Shown here: positions 1 through 6,730 of the stretch, piece by piece
How the letters are laid out: every line of letters begins with the position of its first letter
Numbering within the stretch: position 1 is the first letter of the stretch
Source: Fimenecus sp045543095
GTDB taxonomy: Bacteria > Bacillota > Clostridia > Oscillospirales > Acutalibacteraceae
Reading direction: 5' to 3'
Length of the DNA: 13,097 nt
NCBI GenBank assembly: GCA_045543095.1
Contig: JAZQMC010000003.1
Coordinates: 1 to 13,097, forward strand
The notes under the pieces: generated by a model
What the model saw: only the letters and a program-made list of their open reading frames with translations
The model's database searches: none
What the model was told of the DNA's origin: nothing
Made by a program: the position numbers and the translations under genes

Positions 1-1
1 G

Positions 2-736
2 CATCTTAAAGAATGTTTTCCTGATTTGAAAATAGGCGGTCCTGCACTTGCACATAACGAAGAATGGGCAGAGGATTTTCTTCAGGAAATGCAAAAAAGA
101 AACGTACCGCTTGATTTCTTTTCCTGGCATATTTATTGCACAGAGCCTGTGCACATGGTTCAAAAAGCAGAAAGAATAAAAACACTCTTAAACAAATACG
201 GTTATGAAAATTCAGAAAGCATCCTCAACGAATGGAACTATGTAAAAGGGTGGGAAGAAGAGTTTGTTTACACTCTTAAAGCAATTCACAGCATTAAGGG
301 TGCATCATTCACATTGGCTTGTATGTGTACCTCTCAGCATTCTCCAATTGATATGCTTATGTATTATGACACCCGTCCCTCGGTTTTTAACGGTGTTTTT
401 GATTTTTACACTTATGAAAAGTTAAAGGGATACTATGCTTTTTATTGGTACGGTTTCCTTTATGATTGTGAAAAAGAAATCCCTTCCCAAAATGAGGTTG
501 AAAATATCTATTCTCTTTGCGGTGTGGATAAAAACGGAAAAGCAACAATTATACTTACTTATTACAGCGATAATGACTCTTTGCCCAACAAAGAGATTTC
601 ATTGGATTTGGGCAAAAAGGGGTCATACGAAATATATAAGGTTGATAACGGGCACAACGGAGAGCTTATAGCAGTTACAGATAACCTTTCATTTGAGCTG
701 GAGCTTTACAGTATGGTGCTTATTAAAGAAAAATAA
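2..736 (+). CDS. Glycoside hydrolase, family 39 (beta-xylosidase)-like, C-terminal part
   Basis: The frame is open from the left edge of the window, so the N-terminus lies outside; 244 residues are visible. The fragment resembles the second half of the catalytic barrel of clan A glycosidases of the GH39 beta-xylosidase type. It starts with a segment like FPDLKIGGPALA, then LDFFSWHIY, then ILNEWN around visible residues 74-79, whose Glu (visible residue 77) fits the catalytic nucleophile. The acid/base Glu would lie upstream of the window. From about residue 170 to the end it looks like a small beta-sandwich that closes the barrel. Such enzymes release sugars from plant or host glycans. The exact substrate cannot be told from this half. 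No downstream partner gene is present; a terminator hairpin follows 75 bases later. The family level is fairly safe, the substrate is not. Confidence 0.75.
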   Translation, partial: HLKECFPDLKIGGPALAHNEEWAEDFLQEMQKRNVPLDFFSWHIYCTEPVHMVQKAERIKTLLNKYGYENSESILNEWNYVKGWEEEFVYTLKAIHSIKGASFTLACMCTSQHSPIDMLMYYDTRPSVFNGVFDFYTYEKLKGYYAFYWYGFLYDCEKEIPSQNEVENIYSLCGVDKNGKATIILTYYSDNDSLPNKEISLDLGKKGSYEIYKVDNGHNGELIAVTDNLSFELELYSMVLIKEK

Positions 737-758
737 AAACATTTTTATATTTTGGTAT

Positions 759-770
759 GTGTGATATAAT
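759..770 (+). promoter_or_regulatory. Orphan extended -10 promoter element
   Basis: TGTGATATAAT contains a perfect TATAAT at 765-770 with a TG one base upstream, the same 11-mer as in the promoter at 4609-4619. No good -35 box is seen 17 bases upstream. No ORF follows; a terminator hairpin begins 40 bases downstream. It may be chance, or drive a very short transcript. Confidence 0.3.
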
Positions 771-776
771 CAGTTC

Positions 777-794
777 GATAAATTCCAATTTGTC
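777..794. repeat. Solo 18-bp palindromic repeat (GACAAATT-type)
   Basis: GATAAATTCCAATTTGTC is one mismatch from the near-palindrome GACAAATT-NN-AATTTGTC found at 6867-6884, and it is related to the 16-mers that bound the larger repeats at 7776, 7888, 10905, 11011, 11553 and 11665. Here it stands alone between a gene end and a terminator. Confidence 0.6.
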
Positions 795-810
795 TAATTA
801 AATAAGTTAA

Positions 811-847
811 GGGAACAAACCGTATTTTACAGTTTGTTCCCTCTTTT
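811..847 (+). terminator. Rho-independent terminator between convergent genes
   Basis: A 10-bp perfect stem (GGGAACAAAC, pairing with GTTTGTTCCC at 832-841) with an 11-base loop is followed by CTTTTT on the + strand. It serves the glycosidase transcript. On the minus strand the same stem lies just past niaR but is followed by TTAACTTATTTAA, a poorer U-tract, so termination of the nad operon here is likely but weaker. Confidence 0.85.
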
Positions 848-853
848 TATGTC

Positions 854-1366
854 TCATATTTCCGGTACAATGTAATTCTTATTTATAAGAGCTTGTCCAA
901 TTTCGTCAAGCACCGATTCTGATTCCGCACGTACCGTGTGATAATGATAACCGCCGGTTATGTTCATAAGCTCGGTGGATTTACCGCTTCTTACCCCTTC
1001 AATGAATTGCTTAATATGAAGGCTTGAAAAGATGTTCAGCGGTGCAGTCATTTTGCCGTAAACCTTATGCCAGACAAACACATCAACTACTGTGCCGCCG
1101 AGATTTACAATGGTGGTCAGTTCATCTTCGGTTTCTTCTGTTGTATGATGCACTTTGAAAACACGCTCTTTTAAAGGTGATTTCTGAATAATGTATCCGT
1201 TATGGGTAGAGAGAATGTCATATCCCGTACCTTTGAGCACAGTTATATCCTGAACAATAATCTGTCTTGATACACCGAATTCTTCGGAAAGCTTACCGCC
1301 CGATATTGCTTCGTTTGATGATAAGAGCAAATTAACAATTGCTTTTCTTCTGTCAGCGGCTTTCAT
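854..1366 (-). CDS. niaR: Niacin-responsive transcriptional repressor NiaR (HTH + 3H domain)
   Basis: The 170-residue protein has an N-terminal winged helix-turn-helix of the HTH_11 type (about residues 5-60, LSEEFGVSRQIIVQDI as the recognition region) and a C-terminal 3H domain. H74, E82, H141 and H143 have the same spacing as the metal ligands reported for the Thermotoga maritima homologue TM1602 (His79, Glu87, His146, His148), and H100 is a further conserved-looking His. The family represses NAD synthesis or niacin uptake genes when niacin is available. The gene follows nadC after 12 bases with an AAGGGGTGA ribosome site, so it is the last gene of the nad operon, and autoregulation is expected. 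Length is normal for the family. Confidence 0.93.
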   Translation of the reverse strand: MKAADRRKAIVNLLLSSNEAISGGKLSEEFGVSRQIIVQDITVLKGTGYDILSTHNGYIIQKSPLKERVFKVHHTTEETEDELTTIVNLGGTVVDVFVWHKVYGKMTAPLNIFSSLHIKQFIEGVRSGKSTELMNITGGYHYHTVRAESESVLDEIGQALINKNYIVPEI

Positions 1367-1378
1367 TGATTCACCCCT

Positions 1379-2230
1379 TTATACAGCGTGCAAATTTTTA
1401 AGCGAGAGATCTAAAATAGGAGAAGAATGTGTAAGAGCTCCGCTCGAAATATAGTTTACACCAATACGGATGAGTTTTGCAACATTTTCTTTTGTAACGT
1501 TTCCGCTGCATTCTGTTTCAGCTTTACCTGCACAGAGTTCAACCGCTTTTGTCATATCCTCGATGCTCATATTGTCGAGCATAATTATATCCGCGCCCGC
1601 TTCAAGTGCTTCTTTGAGCATTTCAAGATTCTCAACTTCAATTTCAATTTTACGGACAAAGGGCGCATATTCCTTTGCCATTGCAACAGCCTGCTTTACA
1701 CCGCCTGCGGCACCGATGTGATTATCCTTGAGAAGAATGCCGTCACTCAGATTAAAGCGGTGATTGTAACCGCCTCCAACCCTAACTGCGTACTTTTCAA
1801 ACACACGCATACCGGGGGTAGTTTTGCGGGTGTCGAGAAGTTTGGTGTTTGTTCCTTCAAGCATATCAGCAATGGTGCGTGTGTATGTTGCGATACCGCT
1901 CATACGCTGTAAGTAGTTGAGTGCAGTTCTTTCACCCGAAAGCAGAACACGGATATCGCCGCGGATAACACCGAGTTTCTGTCCGTTTTTAACCTTGTCA
2001 CCGTCTTTAACGTAAAATTCAGCTTTTGTTTCCGCATCGAGAAGTTCAAACACTCTTTTGAACACTTCAAGACCTGCGATAACTCCGTCTTCTTTGCAAA
2101 TCAGCTCAACCTCGCCGAGCTGATATTGACGCATAACGGAGTTTGTGGAAATATCCTCGCTTGTAATATCTTCTTTGAGTGCATTTAAAATGATGTCATC
2201 TGCGTTTAATTTCATAGTAATATTATTCAT
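1379..2230 (-). CDS. nadC: Nicotinate-nucleotide pyrophosphorylase (quinolinate phosphoribosyltransferase, carboxylating)
   Basis: NadC converts quinolinate and PRPP to nicotinate mononucleotide, CO2 and pyrophosphate, the entry into the NAD pathway. The 283-residue protein has the family landmarks: SGERTALNYLQRMSGIAT, the substrate-binding segment LLDTRKTTPGMR (about residues 132-142), GGGYNHRFNLSDGILLKDNHI (split around residues 152-172, with the Lys-Asp-Asn-His core), IEIEVEN, and ADIIMLDNM. I chose the ATG at 2230 because AAGGAG lies 10 bases upstream. A start at 2251 would put the ribosome site inside the gene. This start overlaps the end of nadB by 8 bases, indicating translational coupling. 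Length is typical. Confidence 0.96.
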   Translation of the reverse strand: MNNITMKLNADDIILNALKEDITSEDISTNSVMRQYQLGEVELICKEDGVIAGLEVFKRVFELLDAETKAEFYVKDGDKVKNGQKLGVIRGDIRVLLSGERTALNYLQRMSGIATYTRTIADMLEGTNTKLLDTRKTTPGMRVFEKYAVRVGGGYNHRFNLSDGILLKDNHIGAAGGVKQAVAMAKEYAPFVRKIEIEVENLEMLKEALEAGADIIMLDNMSIEDMTKAVELCAGKAETECSGNVTKENVAKLIRIGVNYISSGALTHSSPILDLSLKNLHAV

Positions 2231-3497
2231 GGCTGTTTTTCTCCTTTTCAATAGCAGCTAAAACTGCTTCCTTATATTTTTCTGCATAGCCGTCGTATTG
2301 TGCAGTATCTATAATAACTTCTTTTTGAGGTTGCGTTTCTGTATAATTATCTGTGATATGACTTGCTGCTCTTTTTGCAAAAACAAGGCTTTCAAGCAAT
2401 GAATTGCTCGCCAATCTGTTTCTTCCGTGAACACCGTTGCAAGCTGTTTCTCCGGCTGCATATAATCGCTCCATAGAGGTTTTGCTGTATCGGTCAACAT
2501 CAATGCCGCCCATAAAATAATGCTGTGACGGCACAACGGGAATCGGCTCTTTTGTTACATCATAGCCTTCTTCCAGACAGTGGCGATAGATATTCGGAAA
2601 ATGACTTTTAATTTCTTCTTCGGGAATAGGAGCCATAGAAAGCCAGACGTGTTCGCTGCCTTCTTTTTTCATTTCATCAAATATTGCTTTTGCAACAACA
2701 TCACGGGGAAGAAGCTCATTGACAAATCTTTCACCCTTGGAATTGAGCAGAATTGCTCCCTCACCTCGTACCGACTCAGAAATCAAAAACTCACGACCGT
2801 GCTTTTTCGTATAAAGCGTGGTGGGATGAATCTGTATGTAATCAATGTGCTGCAGCTTAATATCATATTTAAGAGCCAGAGCAAGAGCATCGCCCGTCAG
2901 GTGACGGTAGTTGGTAGAATGCTTGAACAAACCGCCGATGCCGCCCGTTGCAAGCACGGTATAATCTGCAGTTATGCTGATATAGTTACCGTTTTTATCA
3001 TGACCGATGATACCGTAACAGATATTGCCCTCGCAAATCAAATCAACCATAGTAAAGTTTTCTATGAGTGTTATATTGGGTCTGTTTCTTGCAGTTTCAA
3101 GCAGATGTGAGGTAATCTCCTTACCTGTTTCATCTTCGTGAAAAAGAATTCTCGGTTTTGAGTGCGCACCCTCACGGGTGTAAGTAAATGCTTCTCCGTC
3201 CTTTTCAAAACGAACACCGAATGAAACAAGGTCACCGATTATCTCCTGAGATGAGCGAATCATAATCTCTACGGAATCGGGATTGTTTTCGTAATGCCCC
3301 GCTTTCATCGTGTCTTCAAAAAATGATTTGTAATCTTCTTCATTTCGCAGAACGCAAATACCGCCCTGTGCAAGGAAGGAATCGCTTTTCGGAGCTTCGT
3401 TTTTAGTAACGATAGTAATCCTTTTATCTTTAGGCAGGTTCAGCGCACAGTAAAGGCCCGCAACTCCACAGCCTACTATTATAATATCTGTATTCAT
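2223..3497 (-). CDS. nadB: L-aspartate oxidase
   Basis: NadB is an FAD flavoenzyme that oxidises L-aspartate to iminoaspartate for NadA. The protein opens with the dinucleotide fold IIIVGCGVAGLY (GxGxxG at residues 9-14). Succinate-dehydrogenase-family landmarks follow in order: DSFLAQGG, REGAHSKPRILFHEDETG, IDYIQIHPTTLY, SESVRGEGAILLNSKG, RFVNELLPRDVVAKAI, QHYFMGG and LYAAGETACNGVHGRNRLA. I place the start at ATG 3497, one base after the nadA stop and directly before the Rossmann motif; the longer upstream frame belongs to nadA. The product is 424 residues, shorter than the ~540 of E. coli, because most of the C-terminal helical domain is absent. Short forms are, to my knowledge, common in Clostridia. 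Confidence 0.95.
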   Translation of the reverse strand: MNTDIIIVGCGVAGLYCALNLPKDKRITIVTKNEAPKSDSFLAQGGICVLRNEEDYKSFFEDTMKAGHYENNPDSVEIMIRSSQEIIGDLVSFGVRFEKDGEAFTYTREGAHSKPRILFHEDETGKEITSHLLETARNRPNITLIENFTMVDLICEGNICYGIIGHDKNGNYISITADYTVLATGGIGGLFKHSTNYRHLTGDALALALKYDIKLQHIDYIQIHPTTLYTKKHGREFLISESVRGEGAILLNSKGERFVNELLPRDVVAKAIFDEMKKEGSEHVWLSMAPIPEEEIKSHFPNIYRHCLEEGYDVTKEPIPVVPSQHYFMGGIDVDRYSKTSMERLYAAGETACNGVHGRNRLASNSLLESLVFAKRAASHITDNYTETQPQKEVIIDTAQYDGYAEKYKEAVLAAIEKEKNSHE

Positions 3498-3498
3498 T

Positions 3499-4398
3499 TC
3501 ACTTTCCAAGCTCCAACATCCTTTCAAGCGGTAAAAGTGAACCAATGCGAACCGCATCATCAACAATAACTTCCTTATCTTCATTTTGCAGAACCGATAA
3601 AACAGCTTCAACAGTATTTAGCTTCATATCGGCACAGCAGGGATGAGGATTCGGAAAATAAAACTTTTTATCGGGGTTATCCGTAACCAACTTATAGTTC
3701 ACTCCGTCTTCGGTGCAGATAATAAATTCATTCACATCACTCTGTTTTGCATAAGCGATTATATCAGCCGTACTTCCTATGTAATCGGATAAAGCAAGAA
3801 CTTCAGGTTCACATTCGGGATGTGACAAAACAATTGCACGAGGATATTTTTCTTTTACTGCCGTGAGCTGATCCACTGCGATTTTTGCGTGAATCGGACA
3901 GTAGCCGTCATTAATGATTATATTTTTTTCTGGTATCTGTTCGGCAACAAATCTGCCGAGATTTCTGTCGGGAATAAAGAAAATGTTTTTGTTCGGAAGT
4001 GCTTTAACAATTTTTACTGCATTTGATGAAGTGACACAAACGTCGCTCTGACATTTTAGCTCTGCTGTTGAGTTGATATAACACACAACAGCAAGGTCAT
4101 CGTACTTATTACGCATTTCATCAATAATGCCGTCGGCAACCATGTGAGCCATAGCACAGTCAGCCGTAATGTCCGGCATAAGCACTTTTTTATCGGGATT
4201 GAGAATTTTTGCACTTTCGCCCATAAAATAAACACCGCAAAAAACAATGATATCCGCCTTGCTTTGCTTTGCAATTTTTGCAAGATAAAAAGAGTCACCT
4301 ACGTAATCAGCTATTTCCTGCACTTCGGCAGGAGCATAATAATGAGCAAGAATAACTGCATTTTTTTCTTTTTTCAGTTGTTCAATCTGATTTTTCAT
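3499..4398 (-). CDS. nadA: Quinolinate synthase A, [4Fe-4S] enzyme
   Basis: NadA condenses iminoaspartate (from NadB) with dihydroxyacetone phosphate to quinolinate. The 299-residue protein starts with KNAVILAHYYAPAEVQ and carries GESAKILNP, ITADCAMA, NSTAELK, VTSSNA, DGYCPIHA, SHPECEPEV, GST and a C-terminal PCCADMKLNT. By comparison with E. coli Cys113, Cys200 and Cys297, the cluster ligands are probably Cys81, Cys167 and Cys255. It is the short (about 300-residue) Thermotoga-like form. The ATG at 4398 has AAGGAC as ribosome site. nadA is the first gene of the nadA-nadB-nadC-niaR operon, with promoter and operator directly upstream. Confidence 0.96.
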   Translation of the reverse strand: MKNQIEQLKKEKNAVILAHYYAPAEVQEIADYVGDSFYLAKIAKQSKADIIVFCGVYFMGESAKILNPDKKVLMPDITADCAMAHMVADGIIDEMRNKYDDLAVVCYINSTAELKCQSDVCVTSSNAVKIVKALPNKNIFFIPDRNLGRFVAEQIPEKNIIINDGYCPIHAKIAVDQLTAVKEKYPRAIVLSHPECEPEVLALSDYIGSTADIIAYAKQSDVNEFIICTEDGVNYKLVTDNPDKKFYFPNPHPCCADMKLNTVEAVLSVLQNEDKEVIVDDAVRIGSLLPLERMLELGK

Positions 4399-4438
4399 AT
4401 ATATTTGTCCTTATTGTGAAAACAAATTATTTTTATCA

Positions 4439-4467
4439 ATTCTAACATTTGTGTTTACATCTGTCAA
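4439..4467 (-). promoter_or_regulatory. nadA promoter (sigma-A type)
   Basis: On the minus strand there is TTGACA (4467-4462), a 17-base spacer and TAGAAT (4444-4439). This is a perfect -35 and a five-of-six -10. The start of transcription would be near 4432, giving a leader of about 34 bases to the nadA ATG. Confidence 0.85.
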
Positions 4468-4480
4468 CTTATCTGTAAAC
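4453..4480. promoter_or_regulatory. Candidate NiaR operator over the nadA -35 box
   Basis: A 28-bp dyad GTTTACA-N14-TGTAAAC is centred on the -35 hexamer. Inside it are two direct copies of ATCTGTmAAC (4459-4468 and 4471-4480) spaced by 12 bp. Position (covering the -35), dyad symmetry, and a NiaR gene in the same operon all fit a repressor site. That NiaR is the binder is inference. Confidence 0.6.
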
Positions 4481-4591
4481 CATTTGTTGTAGATTATTAC
4501 CGATTTATAACAATCTCTTTTGTTGAACTTGCACATTTTGAAAAGTATTCTGATATGCAAGAAAACTATTATCGATAATGTAAAAATCAAG

Positions 4592-4619
4592 TTGTTTTTT
4601 GTTTGTTTTGTGATATAAT
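4592..4619 (+). promoter_or_regulatory. Promoter of the PQ-loop protein gene
   Basis: TTGTTT (4592-4597), a 16-base spacer, and TATAAT (4614-4619) with an extended -10 TG at 4611-4612. The leader to the ATG is about 85 bases and contains a 6-bp inverted repeat AACCGA/TCGGTT at 4639-4644 and 4660-4665. Confidence 0.65.
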
Positions 4620-4709
4620 TCTACTTGACCGTGCGTATAACCGAATGTAAAAACTTTAATCGGTTTTGACTCACATTGATATTTACAACCATCACGAAAG
4701 GAAAATTTT

Positions 4710-5030
4710 ATGTCTGATTTTTTAGAAGTAATTATGATAATAAGTTTTGGTGCCTCATGGCCTCTTAATGTCATCAAGTCATATAAAGCAAGAACGACAA
4801 AAGGTAAAAGTCTCGGATTCCTGTGCCTTATCTTTTTAGGCTATATTGCGGGGATTTCTTCGAAGTTATTAAATGAATCATATATGATGTCATTTTCTTC
4901 AAAATGGTATGTGCTTTTCTTTTATGTTCTCAACTTGATAATGGTAGGAACAGATTTATGCATTTATTTCAGAAACTACAAGTTTGACAAGAAAAAAGAA
5001 CTTGAAGACAAAACAGTCGTAATTGAATAA
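4710..5030 (+). CDS. PQ-loop / SemiSWEET-like small membrane protein
   Basis: The 106-residue protein begins with a hydrophobic segment (about residues 4-22), then a PQ-loop-type motif SWPLNVIKSYKARTTKGKSL (residues 16-35). It has two further membrane segments (about 36-54 and 66-88) and a charged cytoplasmic tail. One three-helix bundle of this sort is the unit from which SemiSWEET and PQ-loop transporters are built as dimers. The substrate is unknown. The start is supported by AAAGGA eight bases before ATG 4710. It is a single-gene transcript: its own promoter lies upstream and a terminator hairpin 28 bases past the stop. It points away from the nad operon across a shared 310-bp intergenic region. 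Whether it transports a NAD precursor cannot be judged. Confidence 0.7.
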   Translation: MSDFLEVIMIISFGASWPLNVIKSYKARTTKGKSLGFLCLIFLGYIAGISSKLLNESYMMSFSSKWYVLFFYVLNLIMVGTDLCIYFRNYKFDKKKELEDKTVVIE

Positions 5031-5057
5031 ATTCAATTTATAGAAACAAATGATTAT

Positions 5058-5098
5058 GGGAACAAACCGACTTTTTAGCCGGATCGTTCCCTATTTTT
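5058..5098 (+). terminator. Terminator of the PQ-loop gene
   Basis: The stem GGGAACAAACCG (5058-5069), interrupted by two mismatches, pairs with CGGATCGTTCCC (5080-5091) and is followed by TATTTTTAT. The first 12 bases of the stem match those of the terminator at 811. The U-tract runs into the stop codon of the convergent ORF at 5097. Confidence 0.8.
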
Positions 5099-5348
5099 AT
5101 GCTTCTATAAACTTTTGTTTCAGTTTTGCAAGTTTTTTGCCGACTGCACTGTGTGTTTTGAATCCCATCTTTTCCGCTGTCTCGGCTTGTGTCATATCGT
5201 TCATCGCATACATCAGAATGGTTTTGTCTTCCTCGCTCAGACTGCCCCGGAAATTCGCAAACCTTTCATTCGCAAAAACTATCTCGCTCACATCTTCCGC
5301 ATAGGCGGTCTGTTTATTCCGAAACGCAAAGAGGATTACTTGGTTCAT
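5097..5348 (-). CDS. Small sigma-70 region 4-like helix-turn-helix protein
   Basis: This is an 83-residue ORF. Residues 36-83 read like a sigma region 4 / sigma-like HTH: LSEEDKTILMYAMNDMTQAE, then TAEKMGFKTHSAVGKKLAKL. The first 35 residues (around KQTAYAEDVSEIVFANERF) resemble the linker preceding such HTHs in small Firmicutes regulators. No Shine-Dalgarno sequence precedes ATG 5348, and the frame is closed by TAA at 5364, so the start is doubtful and the gene may be the 3' remnant of a longer regulator. Its last codons abut the terminator of the convergent PQ-loop gene. The 108 bases upstream, to 5456, contain nothing I can name. Confidence 0.5.
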   Translation of the reverse strand: MNQVILFAFRNKQTAYAEDVSEIVFANERFANFRGSLSEEDKTILMYAMNDMTQAETAEKMGFKTHSAVGKKLAKLKQKFIEA

Positions 5349-5448
5349 TACAAAAATATATTTTTAGAAGAACAGAAATGAATGACAAACATTCCTAAAG
5401 CTTTACGGCCTTATTTTGTGAACAGACTTATAATTTATGTGTAATGAA

Positions 5449-5496
5449 TAAAAATTGACCTCCTTGTATTTGGTAACACCATTTTACAAGGAGGTC
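5449..5496 (-). terminator. Terminator downstream of the barstar gene
   Basis: A perfect 12-bp inverted repeat (GACCTCCTTGTA at 5457-5468; TACAAGGAGGTC at 5485-5496) has an inner TGGT/ACCA stem and is followed on the minus strand by AATTTTTATT. It lies 39 bases past the barstar stop. Confidence 0.8.
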
Positions 5497-5535
5497 TGTG
5501 TTTTGTAGAATGTGCGGGATTTAGATTTCAATTTT

Positions 5536-5841
5536 TTATTTTTCTACGGTAACTTCAATCTGTCCGTATTCCTTCTGAGCTTCAACGAACAAAGCTATAA
5601 TTTTTTCAATCTCGTTACTTAAAGCTTGTGCAGCTTTGGTCTCGGGTTTAAAAATAATCTTTATTTTTGCAGGAACATACATAAGACCTGTAACGGAATC
5701 CCACAAAGCATCGAGGTTTGCACCGTACCATTCAGGCAATTCTAATTCGGTTTTTATAATTTCGTGGATTTCACCAAGGTATTTGCATGAAGAAAAATCC
5801 AAAGTTCTGTTTTTAGAATACAAATAATCTATTGTGTTCAT
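5536..5841 (-). CDS. Barstar-family ribonuclease inhibitor
   Basis: The 101-residue protein matches barstar in length. It has the inhibitor helix motif LPEWYGANLDALWDSVTG at about residues 35-52. In it, D44, W47 and D48 correspond to barstar Asp35, Trp38 and Asp39, which plug the barnase active site. Barstars bind and block a secreted or cytoplasmic guanyl-specific RNase. AAGGAG lies seven bases before ATG 5841, inside the stop region of a barnase remnant that ends 11 bases upstream, so it once sat second in a toxin-inhibitor pair. The inhibitor itself shows no damage and has its own terminator. With its toxin gone, it may protect against RNase toxins of other strains, or may simply not yet be lost. 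Confidence 0.88.
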   Translation of the reverse strand: MNTIDYLYSKNRTLDFSSCKYLGEIHEIIKTELELPEWYGANLDALWDSVTGLMYVPAKIKIIFKPETKAAQALSNEIEKIIALFVEAQKEYGQIEVTVEK

Positions 5842-5852
5842 ATGTTGTCTCC

Positions 5853-5951
5853 TTAATGAATTTGTATGAAAGTTTCATAATGATCGTATGTAGCAAAAAT
5901 CAATCCATCATTTGAGTATATAAGCCTGTGATTTCTCGATGAGGAGTTCAT
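5853..5951 (-). pseudogene. C-terminal remnant of a barnase-type RNase
   Basis: A 32-codon reading frame ends 11 bases before barstar. Its last ~25 residues, HRLIYSNDGLIFATYDHY then ETFIQIH, match the C-terminus of barnase (DRILYSSDWLIYKTTDHY then QTFTKIR) with no gap, including the catalytic His (barnase His102) and Arg87. Nothing upstream resembles the rest of the ~110-residue enzyme: the same frame reads into unrelated sequence and then the neighbouring methyltransferase end at 5996. So the catalytic Glu73 and most of the fold are missing, and the fragment cannot be active. The first codons (from 5951 to about 5928) look like terminator-derived sequence rather than barnase. Confidence 0.8.
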
Positions 5952-5995
5952 TTTAAATATAGAGGTTAACTTCAATATGCAAAGCGGGAAAAATA

Positions 5996-6667
5996 TCACC
6001 AAACAAACGGTATCAAGCGGTATTTTACTTTTTGCTTGTATTCACGATATCCATCAAGCTCTTTCTCAAGGAATTCTTCTTCGTGCTTGATTCTTTTGGC
6101 AATTATAAATGGATATGCCAAGAAAATAATAAACGAATACACCGAACCCAACACAAGTGGCATTGACAAAAACAAAAGCAAAGTCACACTATACATCGGA
6201 TGTCTGACAATACCATATAGCCCCGTATCGATTACCTTTTGGTTTTCCTGTACCTCTATGGTGCGACTCAGATATGTATTTTCACGAAGCACCTCTGCAT
6301 AGAGAATATATGCAATTATAAATATTACCGCCGCAACAATTACAACAGGTTTTGGCAACACATACCAACCAAAGCGTATACCAAGCCCTGCAACAACAAA
6401 ACCTGCCAAAAACATAAGACCGCTCAATTTCACGACAAGACTTTGTTCCTGTTGTTTTTCCTTTGCATCAAGTCTGCTTTTTAACAAGTCGGGATTTTTG
6501 AACAACATTACAATTCCCGCAAAGAACATAGGAATGAACAAAATCCCCATCAACAACCAACCGTTAAAAAATGAAAATGTACCTGCAGGTAAGAATATCA
6601 ATACCCCAACTGAAACAACACCTAACAAAAATTTAGTTATTGCTCCAAAAAACAAATTCATCGTCAT
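5996..6667 (-). CDS. Isoprenylcysteine carboxyl methyltransferase-like membrane methyltransferase
   Basis: This is a 223-residue integral membrane protein with about five or six hydrophobic segments (roughly 10-28, 34-56, 80-97, 107-126, 160-190). It carries the C-terminal signature of the ICMT/phospholipid methyltransferase superfamily: GLYGIVRHPMYS (149-160), then KHEEEFLEKEL..YREYKQKV (194-214). In that superfamily the His-Pro and the Glu-Glu regions form the S-adenosylmethionine site. Bacterial members are mostly uncharacterised and may methylate lipids or small hydrophobic acceptors; protein prenylcysteine is unlikely here. CGGAG precedes ATG 6667 by seven bases, and a promoter lies at 6700-6728. 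It directly borders the leftmost ppdK-end copy. Confidence 0.8.
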   Translation of the reverse strand: MTMNLFFGAITKFLLGVVSVGVLIFLPAGTFSFFNGWLLMGILFIPMFFAGIVMLFKNPDLLKSRLDAKEKQQEQSLVVKLSGLMFLAGFVVAGLGIRFGWYVLPKPVVIVAAVIFIIAYILYAEVLRENTYLSRTIEVQENQKVIDTGLYGIVRHPMYSVTLLLFLSMPLVLGSVYSFIIFLAYPFIIAKRIKHEEEFLEKELDGYREYKQKVKYRLIPFVW

Positions 6668-6699
6668 AGTGTTTCTCCGTCATTCTTTTTTGTAATTTT

Positions 6700-6728
6700 A
6701 TTATATCACGATTCATCAAAAGTCACAA
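6700..6728 (-). promoter_or_regulatory. Promoter of the methyltransferase gene
   Basis: TTGTGA (6728-6723), a 17-base spacer ending in TGA, then TATAAT (6705-6700): a perfect extended -10 with a four-of-six -35. It starts a few bases past the U-tract of the copy A terminator. Confidence 0.8.
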
Positions 6729-6730
6729 TA

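Noticed and set aside
1427..1912. 161-residue + strand ORF opposite nadC, and a 176-residue one at 2580-3110 opposite nadB
   Set aside because: They are antisense to conserved enzyme motifs, have no ribosome site and no recognisable domain.
4505..4777. 90-residue minus-strand ORF between nadA and the PQ-loop gene
   Set aside because: It overlaps the start of the PQ-loop gene and covers its promoter and leader; composition is not protein-like and no ribosome site is seen.
5924..5930. GCCTGTG near the barnase remnant equals the last seven bases of the ppdK core
   Set aside because: It is only seven bases, in the wrong order relative to the terminator trace, and explained by barnase codons.
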